This document shows, piece after piece, positions 1 to 7,280 of a DNA stretch of 17,245 bases. Position 1 is the stretch's first letter; every line of letters begins with the position of its first letter. The notes under the pieces are model-generated. The model made no database searches and had not been told where the DNA came from. It saw only the letters and a list, made by a program, of their open reading frames with translations. This DNA is from Pseudomonadota bacterium. GTDB lineage: Bacteria; Pseudomonadota; Gammaproteobacteria; Burkholderiales; Burkholderiaceae_B. A program made the translations under genes and the position numbers. The stretch is taken from contig JAEYZR010000296.1 in assembly GCA_023427945.1 (NCBI GenBank), forward strand, positions 1-17,245, read 5' to 3'.

Positions 1-509
1 GCGTGGGACAGGCTCTGCGCCATCTTCTCCACGAACATCCACTCGCGCACCTGCTCTCCCGCACGGGCAAAATCACGCTGATTATCGATCAGGTCGGTCA
101 GGCTGCGCGCCAACTGCGCACGCGCCTGCTCGAGTTCGTTTTCAAGCGCATCAAAAGCATCGACATCCCTGGCCTGCCTGGCATCGTCCAGCATTTCGCG
201 CCAAGTCATCTGCTGCATGAGAAATTCGCCCGACATCGCCGTGTTGGTTTCGGTCTGCAGATCGACGCCTGCCCGCTCACACATGTAACGGGCCCGCTCC
301 AGAGGATCGCGCAACGTCCGATAAGCCTCGTTCGCTCGCGACGACCACTGCATGGCAACCCGACGCTCTGGCGCACTGGCGGTGGCAAACCGGTCCGGAT
401 GCACACGAGCCGCGACATCACGCCAAGCCAGCGTCAACGCATCCAGGTCCAGCGCATAGCGCTCGGGCAAGCCGAACAAACTGAAATGATCGTCCGCCAA
501 AGCGCTCAC
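1..509 (-). CDS. hscB: Fe-S cluster co-chaperone HscB (J-domain), 3' end cut by window edge
   Basis: HscB is a J-type co-chaperone. It brings IscU with its nascent Fe-S cluster to the Hsp70 HscA and stimulates ATP hydrolysis for cluster transfer. The frame begins at a GTG at 509, and this GTGA overlaps the TGA stop of iscA by 4 bp, which implies translational coupling. About 169 codons are visible. The J-domain runs over roughly residues 7-75, with the HPD signature at 37-39 (RVHPDRF). The C-terminal part is helical, rich in Asp, Glu, Gln and Ala, and fits the IscU-binding three-helix domain. Family members are about 170-176 residues, so only a handful of C-terminal residues lie outside the window. 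Position after iscA is the usual isc operon order; hscA and fdx would be expected next. Confidence 0.95.
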   Translation of the reverse strand, partial: MSALADDHFSLFGLPERYALDLDALTLAWRDVAARVHPDRFATASAPERRVAMQWSSRANEAYRTLRDPLERARYMCERAGVDLQTETNTAMSGEFLMQQMTWREMLDDARQARDVDAFDALENELEQARAQLARSLTDLIDNQRDFARAGEQVREWMFVEKMAQSLSH

Positions 510-829
510 ACCGTGAAAGACTCGCCGCACCCGCAGGTGGCTTTCTCATTCGGGTTGCTGAACTTGAAACCCTCGTTCAAACCCTCGCGGGCATAATCGA
601 GCTGGGTGCCGTCCAGGTAGGCGAAGCTTTTCGGATCGACAAACACCTTGACCCCGAAATTCTCGAACACCATGTCGTCGTTGGCGGCGGTGTCCACGTA
701 CTCCAGTTTGTACGCCATGCCGGAGCAACCGGTCGTACGAACGCCCAGCCGCAGGCCTAGGCCTTTGCCGCGCTTCTGCAAATACCGATCGATGTGATCG
801 GCTGCCTGTTGAGTAAGTGTGACAGCCAT
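506..829 (-). CDS. iscA: Iron-sulfur cluster assembly protein IscA (A-type carrier)
   Basis: A-type carrier that binds iron or an Fe-S cluster and passes clusters to apo-proteins in the cytoplasm. The 107-residue length is typical. The three conserved cysteines are present: C35 in TTGCSGMAY, and C99 and C101 in the C-terminal CGCGESF motif. The ATG lies 3 bp after the iscU stop, with only a weak GAG-like ribosome site, so translation is probably coupled to iscU. The stop overlaps the hscB GTG start. ErpA is a paralogue with the same cysteine pattern, but the place between iscU and hscB makes IscA the better name. Confidence 0.97.
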   Translation of the reverse strand: MAVTLTQQAADHIDRYLQKRGKGLGLRLGVRTTGCSGMAYKLEYVDTAANDDMVFENFGVKVFVDPKSFAYLDGTQLDYAREGLNEGFKFSNPNEKATCGCGESFTV

Positions 830-832
830 GAT

Positions 833-1219
833 TCAGCTCGCTGTGTGCTTGTCTTGATAATCCTTGACCGCTGCCTTGATGGCGTCTTCGGCCAGAATCG
901 AACAGTGGATCTTCACCGGCGGCAAGGCCAGCTCTTCCGCAATTTCGGTGTTGCGAATGCTCATGGCCTGATCCAGGGTCTTGCCCTTGACCCATTCGGT
1001 CACCAGCGAGCTCGACGCAATGGCCGAACCACAGCCGTACGTCTTGAAGCGCGCATCTTCGATCACACCCGCGTCGTTGACGCGAATCTGCAATTTCATC
1101 ACGTCGCCACAGGCTGGTGCACCCACCATGCCGGTACCGACATGCGTGTCGCCCTTTTCGAAGGAACCCACATTGCGCGGATTTTCGTAGTGATCAAGAA
1201 CTTTATCGCTGTAAGCCAT
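833..1219 (-). CDS. iscU: Fe-S cluster assembly scaffold IscU
   Basis: Scaffold on which IscS-derived sulfur and iron are assembled into [2Fe-2S] clusters. The 128-residue length matches the family. The ligand residues C37 (in GAPACGD, with D39), C63 (in TYGCGSAIASS), H105 and C106 are all present. The LPPVK motif recognised by HscA is at 99-103. A GGAG ribosome site sits about 8 bp before the ATG at 1219. The gene lies 59 bp downstream of iscS and 3 bp upstream of iscA. The N-terminal MAYSDKVLDHYENPRNVGSF is characteristic of proteobacterial IscU rather than SufU. Confidence 0.98.
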   Translation of the reverse strand: MAYSDKVLDHYENPRNVGSFEKGDTHVGTGMVGAPACGDVMKLQIRVNDAGVIEDARFKTYGCGSAIASSSLVTEWVKGKTLDQAMSIRNTEIAEELALPPVKIHCSILAEDAIKAAVKDYQDKHTAS

Positions 1220-1278
1220 GATGTATCTCCGTATTCAAATCTAGTGCAGGCCCGACCTTGCCGGGACCGATCAATCAT

Positions 1279-2493
1279 TCAATGTGCAGCCCATTGCACC
1301 GTGTTCAGGTCGATGCCATCCTTGGCCATCTCCCACAACGGCGACATATCCCGCAGCTTGCCGACTCGCCCCTTGAGCAGTTCAATGGCAAAGTCCACTT
1401 CCTGTTCTGTCGTAAAGCGACCGATGGTGAAACGAATCGAGCTATGCGCCAACTCATCGTTGCGCCCCAGGGCACGCAGCACATAGGACGGCTCCAGGCT
1501 GGCCGAGGTACATGCCGAGCCACTGGAAACACACAGTTCCTTGATCGCCATGATCAGGGACTCACCTTCTACGTAATTGAAGCTGACGTTCAGATTGTGC
1601 GGAACGCGCTGCTCCATGTCGCCGTTCAAATAGACCTCTTCGATGTCCGACAAACCTGCCCACAGACGATCCCGCAGCATGCGCACACGTTCGTTCTCGG
1701 TCGCCATCTCTTCACGTGCGATTCTGAACGCGGCACCCATGCCAACGATCTGATGCGTGGGCAATGTTCCCGAGCGGAAACCGCGCTCGTGGCCACCACC
1801 GTGGATCTGGGCCTCGATTCGCACGCGCGGCTTGCGTCGAACGTAAAGCGCTCCCACACCCTTGGGGCCATAAGTCTTGTGCGCCGAAAATGACATCAGA
1901 TCGACTTTCAACGTTTGCAGATCGATCAAGACCTTGCCGGTAGCCTGCGCGGCGTCGACGTGAAAAATGACGCCCTTCTCGCGGCAGATCTCGCCCAGCG
2001 CAGCAATATCCTGCACCACGCCGATTTCATTGTTCACGAACATGACCGAGGCGAGCACCGTGTCCGGACGCAGCGCCGCCTTGAATGTGTCCAGATCGAG
2101 CAGTCCATCGTCACGCACATTGAGGTAAGTCACCTCAAAACCCTGGCGCTCGAGCTCACGACAGGTATCCAGCACTGCCTTGTGCTCGGTCTTGACCGTC
2201 ACGACATGCTTGCCGCGCTGCTGCGAATAAAAGTTTGCCGCACCCTTGATCGCAAGGTTGTTCGATTCCGTGGCACCGGAAGTCCAGACGATTTCGCGCG
2301 GATCGGCATTCACCAGTTGGGCGACTTCGCTACGTGCCTTTTCCACGGCTTCGTCGGCTTCCCAGCCTACCGAGTGGCTACGCGAGGCCGGATTGCCAAA
2401 GCGCTCATACAGCCAGGGCACCATTTCATCGACCACACGCGGGTCTACAGGTGTTGTGGCGGAATAATCGAGATAGATGGGACGGGTGGTCAT
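1279..2493 (-). CDS. iscS: Cysteine desulfurase IscS
   Basis: PLP-dependent enzyme that converts L-cysteine to alanine and passes the persulfide sulfur to IscU and to tRNA-thiolation partners. It is a class V aminotransferase fold of 404 residues, the same length as the E. coli enzyme. H104 (KTEHKAVLD) and the PLP lysine K206 (SFSAHKTYGPKG) are visible, as is the sulfur-accepting C328 in the mobile SSGSACTSASL loop. I chose the ATG at 2493 because AGGAG lies about 6 bp upstream and the product then begins MTTRPIYLDYSATTP, as in homologues. An in-frame ATG 30 codons earlier would run back into the end of iscR. It follows iscR by 55 bp in the same operon. Confidence 0.98.
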   Translation of the reverse strand: MTTRPIYLDYSATTPVDPRVVDEMVPWLYERFGNPASRSHSVGWEADEAVEKARSEVAQLVNADPREIVWTSGATESNNLAIKGAANFYSQQRGKHVVTVKTEHKAVLDTCRELERQGFEVTYLNVRDDGLLDLDTFKAALRPDTVLASVMFVNNEIGVVQDIAALGEICREKGVIFHVDAAQATGKVLIDLQTLKVDLMSFSAHKTYGPKGVGALYVRRKPRVRIEAQIHGGGHERGFRSGTLPTHQIVGMGAAFRIAREEMATENERVRMLRDRLWAGLSDIEEVYLNGDMEQRVPHNLNVSFNYVEGESLIMAIKELCVSSGSACTSASLEPSYVLRALGRNDELAHSSIRFTIGRFTTEQEVDFAIELLKGRVGKLRDMSPLWEMAKDGIDLNTVQWAAH

Positions 2494-2548
2494 CAAAAAC
2501 TCCTGAATCGATACTTGTATTCTGTGCTGGGTAGGACTGCTGCAAACG

Positions 2549-3085
2549 TCAGACTGCGGCCGAAGCGCTGTCGGGAATCGCACGCGCAGAAGAGCCCTGG
2601 GCGACGCGATTCACACGTACAGCCTTGCCGTTTTGAGCCGACTGCGCCGCTTCTTCCAACTGACGCACCCGTTGCTGATCGACCAGATCCTGAAGAGAAA
2701 CAGAATCCAGGTAGTCCACCATCTTGCGATTCAACGTGGACCAGAGTTCGTGCGTCATGCACTTGCCTGACCGGCCATCGTTACCGCTAGTACAGTCCCT
2801 TTTGCCGCCACAGCTCGTGGCGTCCATAGGCTCATCCACCGCAACGATGATGTCGGCGACCGTCACATTGCGGGCCAGGCGCGCCAGCGAATAGCCGCCC
2901 CCCGGCCCACGCATGCTGTCGACCAACTCGTGGCGACGCAGCTTGCCGAACAACTGCTCGAGGTAGGACAAGGAAATATTCTGACGCTGGCTGATTGCAG
3001 CCAGCGTCACCGGACCACCGTGCTGGCGCATCGCCAGATCGATCATCGCAGTAACCGCAAAACGCCCTTTTGTCGTCAGCCGCAT
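2549..3085 (-). CDS. iscR: Rrf2-family Fe-S transcriptional regulator IscR
   Basis: Fe-S-sensing regulator that represses the isc operon when it carries a [2Fe-2S] cluster. It has 178 residues. The Rrf2 winged helix-turn-helix covers roughly residues 1-80 (starting MRLTTKGRFAVTAMIDLA, with SLSYLEQLFGKLRRHELV as recognition region). Cluster ligands are C92, C98, C109 and H112 (CMTHELW). In E. coli the third cysteine is C104, so the loop here is five residues longer (GNDGRSG region). The start at 3085 is supported by AGGAAG about 5 bp upstream and by family alignment; an upstream in-frame ATG at 3151 would overlap the promoter region. The final 40 or so residues are Ala/Gln/Ser-rich and poorly conserved. 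First gene of the operon. Confidence 0.97.
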   Translation of the reverse strand: MRLTTKGRFAVTAMIDLAMRQHGGPVTLAAISQRQNISLSYLEQLFGKLRRHELVDSMRGPGGGYSLARLARNVTVADIIVAVDEPMDATSCGGKRDCTSGNDGRSGKCMTHELWSTLNRKMVDYLDSVSLQDLVDQQRVRQLEEAAQSAQNGKAVRVNRVAQGSSARAIPDSASAAV

Positions 3086-3158
3086 GGTGCTTCCTATTTC
3101 GTGGTTGCCTCGGAGTGGTGGCATTGCGAAGCGCAAAACCTGGCTACACACGGCACCA

Positions 3159-3213
3159 ATACCCGAGTAATTGCCTCAAGTATAGCAAATTCCCGACTAA
3201 AACACTAGGCAAC
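3159..3213 (-). promoter_or_regulatory. isc operon promoter with two IscR type-1-like operators
   Basis: On the minus strand a -10 hexamer TATACT lies at 3184-3179; the -35 position (3207-3202, TAGTGT, 17 bp spacer) is poor. A 25-bp dyad at 3183-3159 reads ATACTTGAG-N7-CTCGGGTAT and overlaps the -10. Its right half differs at one position from the E. coli type-1 half-site YAGTCRRSTAT. A second, weaker copy at 3213-3189 ends TAGTCGGGAAT, also one mismatch from that half-site. The two centres are 30 bp apart, about three helical turns. This resembles E. coli PiscR, where holo-IscR binds paired type-1 sites. Function is inferred by similarity. Confidence 0.7.
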
Positions 3214-3624
3214 TGACCCAAAACAGAAGGGGTTCGACAGCGATGGAGAGACTTCAAGGAAGCACCGGACCAGGCATAGCGGCCAGAAAGACCAATGACC
3301 TACCTGCTCAAGGCTCAAATACTCAGTGGCCAACCCACTGGCCGAGGGGCTCAACAGCTGGCCGGATCACGAACTGGACGGCACACTGGCCGACCCGGTG
3401 ACAGCCTGAGCCATCCAATCACCACACGGCTTGCTCGACGATCGGACGGCGGACTAGCCCGATGCCCCCTTCCCTCTCAACGACGCGACCCTGGAGGAGC
3501 CGTGTTGCGAATGCCAAAGGCGTTTCGAAACGAGCCGCGGCGCAATAGTGAAGGTGTTGCCGCCATCATAGTGATGCGTCGTCCATCGACGCGCACTATC
3601 ACTGATCATGGATCGCCGGGTATT
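3214..3624. other. Gene-free region between the isc promoter and the GNAT gene
   Basis: No convincing gene here. One open frame (plus, 3295-3633) has no ribosome site and an Arg/Gly/Ser-rich composition unlike a folded protein, so it was left out. A shorter plus-strand stretch at about 3309-3413 reads like coding sequence in one frame (SVANPLAEGLNSW then DHELDGTLADPVTA, stop) but has no start and is preceded by a stop, so it may be a decayed fragment. A hairpin occupies 3570-3603. No terminator with a T-run was seen for the GNAT gene. Confidence 0.5.
3570..3603. repeat. Imperfect inverted repeat (hairpin) downstream of the GNAT gene
   Basis: The arms AGTGAT-GCGTCG and CGACGC-(GCACT)-ATCACT pair over 12 bp around a TCCAT loop, with a 5-base bulge on one side. 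The pairing can be extended imperfectly with flanking ATGAT sequences. It lies about 22 bp past the GNAT stop on the minus strand. No T-run follows in either direction, so it is not a standard intrinsic terminator; it could stabilise the 3' end of the mRNA. Confidence 0.4.
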
Positions 3625-4131
3625 TTAGGCTAAACGCTCCATGTAGTTGACCTGACTTCCGTAGGTAGCGATTTTACTTCGCAACGAATCGGAAACCGAA
3701 GCCACTCGAAAGCCGAAACGCTCCCAATATCGCGCAGAATCCTGAACCGCGATGAGACTGGCACGCCGAAGCGTCGACCGTTGAAGCGCATCAAAAAAGG
3801 AATTGACGAGCAGAGCGCCCGCACCTGCCTTGCGGGCAGCAGGCAAAACTGCAAGATCATGCAAATAGAGGCAGTTCGGAGAATCAGGTGGGCAGCACGT
3901 TTGAGCATTCAATTCCGGGGGAGCGGAATAATCCCACAGCAACGCAATGAGATAACCCACAATCTCACCCTCAATCGAAGCCACAAAACAAGTCGAGGGG
4001 GAGGCTTCCACCTTTGACCTGAACGAATCGATCGATTCCGGGACAAGCTCGGTATAACAAACTGCTTGAATCCTCAAGACATCGGGAAGGTCGGCAAGGC
4101 GCATCGACCTGACGTGTGGGTTTTGACTCAT
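3625..4131 (-). CDS. GNAT-family N-acetyltransferase of unknown substrate
   Basis: A 168-residue protein with the Gcn5-related acetyltransferase fold. Motif A is visible as LYLHDLAVLPAARKAGAGALL (about 88-107), including the acetyl-CoA-binding R100-K-A-G103-A-G105 pattern (RxxGxG). Motif B follows as SLIAVQDSARYWERFGF (about 125-141), ending in the usual aromatic-Gly-Phe turn. A short beta segment (GEIVGYLIALLWDY, 55-68) precedes motif A. The start at 4131 is supported by AGAGGG 5 bp upstream. An earlier in-frame ATG at 4185 falls in a direct repeat and has no homology-like extension. Base composition is more AT-rich than the neighbours, and the gene sits alone between iscR and the phosphatase, which suggests horizontal acquisition. 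The substrate cannot be inferred. Confidence 0.85.
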   Translation of the reverse strand: MSQNPHVRSMRLADLPDVLRIQAVCYTELVPESIDSFRSKVEASPSTCFVASIEGEIVGYLIALLWDYSAPPELNAQTCCPPDSPNCLYLHDLAVLPAARKAGAGALLVNSFFDALQRSTLRRASLIAVQDSARYWERFGFRVASVSDSLRSKIATYGSQVNYMERLA

Positions 4132-4171
4132 CGTACCCTCTGAATGCTCATTGAAATGCTGATTGGTGGAG

Positions 4172-4209
4172 GCGGCACGACCCAAGCGGGCGATGCGGCA
4201 CGACCCAAG
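4172..4209. repeat. Short tandem direct repeat, 15-bp unit, period 23 bp
   Basis: The sequence GCGGCACGACCCAAG occurs exactly twice, at 4172-4186 and 4195-4209, separated by 8 bp. It lies just upstream of the GNAT gene. It could be a small duplication scar or a binding-site pair; no known element was recognised. Confidence 0.75.
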
Positions 4210-4314
4210 GTTTGGTCAGAGCGCGACATCGCCACGCAGTGAATAGACCTGCACACATCAACCCAGCCCACTTAGTGAACACGGCCATCATGCCCCACAC
4301 GCCACCATGAAATG

Positions 4315-4342
4315 AAAAAGCCGCGTTTACACGCGGCTTTTT
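4315..4342 (-). terminator. Intrinsic terminator downstream of the tyrosine phosphatase gene
   Basis: Perfect stem GCCGCGT/ACGCGGC with a TTAC loop, flanked by AAAAA on the left and TTTTT on the right, so it would work in both directions. It lies 31 bp past the stop of the minus-strand phosphatase gene, for which it is the obvious terminator. No plus-strand gene reads into it. Confidence 0.9.
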
Positions 4343-4373
4343 AGCTTACGAAATCACCAACGATGGCTGGCGA

Positions 4374-4862
4374 TCAGGCAGCCTGATATTGAGTAGCGCG
4401 CTTGCGCACCAACTCCAGCACGCCCTGACAGGCATCTTCCAGGTAATCCAATACCTTACCGAACCCTTCGGGCCCTCCATAATAAGGATCGGGCACCGTC
4501 GCCTCTTCAAAATCATTGGCGAAACGCATCAGCAACATCAATTTGTGCTGGTAGGGCTTGGGACATTGCTGCTGCATTGCAGACAGGTTTTCCCAATCCA
4601 TCGCCAAAATGAGATCGAAGTCGCGGAAATCTTCGGCCGTTACCTGGCGCGCTTCACGGGACGTCATTTCATAGCCGCGCTTGCGCGCCGCTGCCGAAGC
4701 GCGAGCGTCGGTCGCTTCACCGATATGGAAGCTGTGGGTACCGGCGGAATCGATGCCAACGACCTCAGACAGACCTGCGTCGTTCACCAAATGACGAAAC
4801 ACACCCTCTGCGCTCGGTGAGCGGCAGATATTACCCATACAAACGAAAAGTACCTTGGTCAT
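4374..4862 (-). CDS. Low-molecular-weight protein tyrosine phosphatase
   Basis: Class II cysteine phosphatase of 162 residues that would remove phosphate from tyrosine in cytoplasmic proteins. The P-loop C8-MGNIC-R14-S15 (CX5RS) is at the N-terminus, directly after the first strand TKVLFV. The general acid D125 sits in the DPYYGG motif. Family length is about 150-165. Two adjacent ATGs (4865 and 4862) are possible; neither has a clear Shine-Dalgarno sequence, and I took the second because homologues begin right before the VLFVCMGN strand. The gene is not next to capsule or exopolysaccharide genes, so a Wzb-like role is not supported. As I recall, an LMW-PTP gene next to iscR is common in Burkholderiales; here the GNAT gene separates them. 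Confidence 0.93.
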   Translation of the reverse strand: MTKVLFVCMGNICRSPSAEGVFRHLVNDAGLSEVVGIDSAGTHSFHIGEATDARASAAARKRGYEMTSREARQVTAEDFRDFDLILAMDWENLSAMQQQCPKPYQHKLMLLMRFANDFEEATVPDPYYGGPEGFGKVLDYLEDACQGVLELVRKRATQYQAA

Positions 4863-4888
4863 CATGATTCGGAGTGTGCGGGAAAACC

Positions 4889-4918
4889 CGAGATTAGGCA
4901 AGTTTTTTTTGCAAGCGC
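4889..4918 (-). promoter_or_regulatory. Possible promoter of the tyrosine phosphatase gene
   Basis: On the minus strand, TTGCGC (4918-4913) and TAATCT (4894-4889) are spaced by 18 bp and end about 27 bp before the ATG. An alternative, farther upstream, is TTGACT with a weak AAATTT -10 at 17 bp. Assignment is by consensus only. Confidence 0.35.
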
Positions 4919-5148
4919 AAACATATCGAAAGCCTGTGAAATTTCAGAGAATTCCTATAAAAGTCAATGAACTAACCCTTGCCCTGACGAGGGCGGGTTT
5001 ACGCGAACGTCGGGATACTGGCGCACCGCCGCGGGCGATCTCTAGCACATCCGTATTAGGGCACGGTGACACCGCTCATCTCTGGGTCTGATTACTGCCA
5101 AACGCAAATGTTCCGCCCTACCAAAGAAAAATATCGTTTCGGTGTTGG

Positions 5149-5175
5149 AAAAAAACATCTGCCGCCGATCGGCAG
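5149..5175 (-). terminator. Intrinsic terminator of uvrB
   Basis: Stem CTGCCG/CGGCAG with a 5-base loop (5159-5175). On the minus strand it is followed after 3 bases by seven T (5155-5149). It starts 10 bp beyond the uvrB stop codon. Confidence 0.85.
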
Positions 5176-5184
5176 CACACCGAC

Positions 5185-7202
5185 CTAACGTAACAACGCT
5201 CTTTCCTTCAACTGCGCCAACTGATCGCGCGCCGCCGCCGCCTGCTCGAACTCCAGATTGCGGGCATGATCCATCATCAATTTTTCCAGGCGCTTGAACT
5301 CTCGTGCCAGGGCGCGTTCGTCGTCCAACAGCCCTGCCGGTAGTTCATTGGCAATTTTTTCCTGCGCAGCGTTGCTCAGGACCCCGTCGATCATTTCGCG
5401 CACAGCCTTGCTCACGCCCTTTGCCGTAATACCAAACTCCAGGTTGTGCGCCTCTTGCTTGGTGCGCCGCCGGGCCGTCTCATCAATGGCTCGTCTCATA
5501 GAATCCGTGATGCGGTCTGCATACAGGATGGCGTGACCTCTCAGGTTACGTGCGGCCCGGCCTATGGTCTGAATCAGACTGCGCTCGGATCGCAGGAATC
5601 CCTCTTTGTCGGCGTCCAGAATGGCCACCAGGGACACCTCGGGAATATCCAGGCCCTCGCGCAACAGGTTGATGCCCACCAGCACATCGAAGGTGCCCAA
5701 CCGCAGATCACGAATGATTTCGACCCGCTCCACCGTATCGATGTCGAGTACAGATAGCGCACCTTGACACCATGCTCGGTCAGAAAATCGGTCAGATCTT
5801 CCGCCATCCGCTTGGTGAGCGTAGTCACAAGCACACGTTCGCCCACCGAGGTTCGCGCCTTGATCTGGCCAAGCAAGTCGTCGACCTGAGTGGTCGCAGG
5901 CAACACTTCGACCAGTGGATCGACCAGCCCGGTCGGACGCACCACCTGTTCAACCGTGTTGTCCGATCGCTCCTGCTCGTAGGCTGCCGGGGTAGCCGAT
6001 ACAAAAACGGTCTGACGCATGCGCGTCTCGAACTCATCCAGCTTCAGGGGCCGGTTATCCATCGCTGAAGGCAGGCGAAAACCGTAATTGACCAAGGTTT
6101 CCTTGCGCGACCGGTCACCACGATACATTCCACCCAACTGCCCTATCGTCACATGACTCTCATCGATGAACATCAGCCCATCGGCAGGGAGATAGTCGAT
6201 CATCGTGGGGGGCGGTTCGCCCGGAGCAGCGCCGGACAAATGGCGGGAATAGTTTTCGATTCCCTTGCAGAAGCCAAGCTCGTTGAGCATCTCGAGATCA
6301 AAGCGTGTGCGCTGCTCAAGACGCTGCGCCTCGACCAGCTTGCCATCGTCGACGAAGAATTTCACTCGTTCGCGCAACTCCTGCTTGATCGTTTCGATCG
6401 CGCGCATGACCGTGTCACGTGGCGTCACATAATGCGAACCTGGATACACCGTAAACCTCGGCACCTTCTGGCGTATCCGTCCAGTCAATGGATCGAACAG
6501 TTCGAGCGACTCGACCTCGTCGTCGAACAGACTCAGACGAACGGCCAGTTCGGCACTTTCGGCAGGGAACACATCAATGGTTTCGCCCCGCACACGGAAC
6601 GTGCCACGTACGAACTCCGCATCGTTGCGGGTGTACTGCATGGCCACCAGACGCGCCAGGATTTCGCGCCTGGAAATACGGTCACCACTGCGCAGGACGA
6701 GCACCATCGCGTGGTAATCCCCAGGATTACCGATACCGTAGATACACGAGACCGTGCCCACAATGATGGTGTCGCGCCGCTCGAGGAGGCTCTTGGTCGC
6801 CGACAGACGCATCTGCTCGATGTGTTCGTTGATGGACGAATCCTTCTCGATGAACAGATCGCGCGTGGGAACGTAAGCCTCAGGCTGGTAGTAATCGTAG
6901 TAAGACACGAAATACTCCACGGCGTTCTTGGGGAAGAATTCTCGCATCTCGGCATACAACTGCGCAGCCAGAGTCTTGTTCGGTGCCAGGATCAGGGCCG
7001 GACGGCCTACCTGCGCAATCACGTTGGCCATCGTGAACGTCTTGCCCGAGCCCGTCACCCCGAGCAGCGTCTGGAACATCAGTCCATCTTCGATGCCCTG
7101 GCGCAAGCCAGCGATAGCTGTCGGCTGATCCCCCCCGGGCGCATACGGCCGAAAAAGCTGAAAAGGGCTACCCGGGTACTCAATGAATCCAGTTTCCGAC
7201 AT
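5185..7202 (-). pseudogene. uvrB: Excinuclease ABC subunit UvrB, reading frame broken by an apparent 1-bp deletion
   Basis: UvrB is the damage-verifying helicase-like subunit of nucleotide excision repair. From ATG 7202 (AGGAA about 10 bp upstream) the frame codes for the N-terminal 486 residues. These include Walker A GVTGSGKT (48-55), the DNA-clamping beta-hairpin YYDYYQPEAYVP (101-112), DESH (347-350) and the VLVTTLTKRMAEDL helicase motif. After RYLYS the frame shifts to unrelated sequence and stops at 5574. The expected continuation, DIDTVERVEIIRDLRLG, resumes in the next frame from 5745 and runs intact to 5185 (VLVGINLLREGLDIPEVSL, QTIGRAARN, and the C-terminal UVR motif LEKLMMDHARNLEFEQAA). 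One base is missing at about 5745/5746 in what should be a Ser-Asp junction. The adjacent Tyr is His in most UvrB (YLHSDID). Restored length would be about 672 residues, normal for the family. Either a recent inactivation or a sequencing error; the downstream part shows no other decay. Confidence 0.93.
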
Positions 7203-7230
7203 GCTAGACTGTTCCTCGGGGTAAACCCCC

Positions 7231-7260
7231 TATTATCCTCCCGCCTCTCCTGCGCGTCCA
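7231..7260 (-). promoter_or_regulatory. Likely uvrB promoter, overlapping a possible aminotransferase -10
   Basis: On the minus strand, TGGACG (7260-7255) and GATAAT (7237-7232) are separated by 17 bp; each is close to the sigma-70 consensus. The same AT element read on the plus strand is TATTAT (7231-7236), a good -10 for the divergent aminotransferase gene, though its -35 is poor. No LexA box (CTGT-N8-ACAG) was seen in this 78-bp divergent region. Confidence 0.45.
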
Positions 7261-7280
7261 CCCAACCTTTACGCCGACTT

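Larger units (their letters stand above)
4866..5184. other. Gene-free region between the phosphatase gene and uvrB
   Basis: No coding sequence is supported here. It holds candidate promoters for the phosphatase, a small hairpin GCCCT-GACG-AGGGC at 4979-4992, a CGGG-AAAA-CCCG dyad at 4877-4888 in the presumed leader, and the uvrB terminator at 5149-5175. The stretch is AT-richer than the flanking genes. Confidence 0.6.

Noticed and set aside
3295..3633. 112-codon plus-strand open frame upstream of iscR
   Set aside because: No ribosome site, Arg/Gly/Ser-rich composition, runs into the end of the GNAT gene, and has no recognised motif.
5574..5745. The alternative-frame tail of uvrB as a genuine variant C-terminus or a programmed frameshift
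   Set aside because: The tail is Trp/Cys-rich nonsense opposite a fully conserved helicase frame. No slippery heptamer or stimulatory structure stands out at the junction. Bacterial UvrB is not known to need frameshifting.
6153..7280. Long in-frame upstream extension of the aminotransferase, suggesting a fusion protein
   Set aside because: The extension is antisense to uvrB, and the family N-terminus begins exactly at 7281. No domain is visible in the extension.
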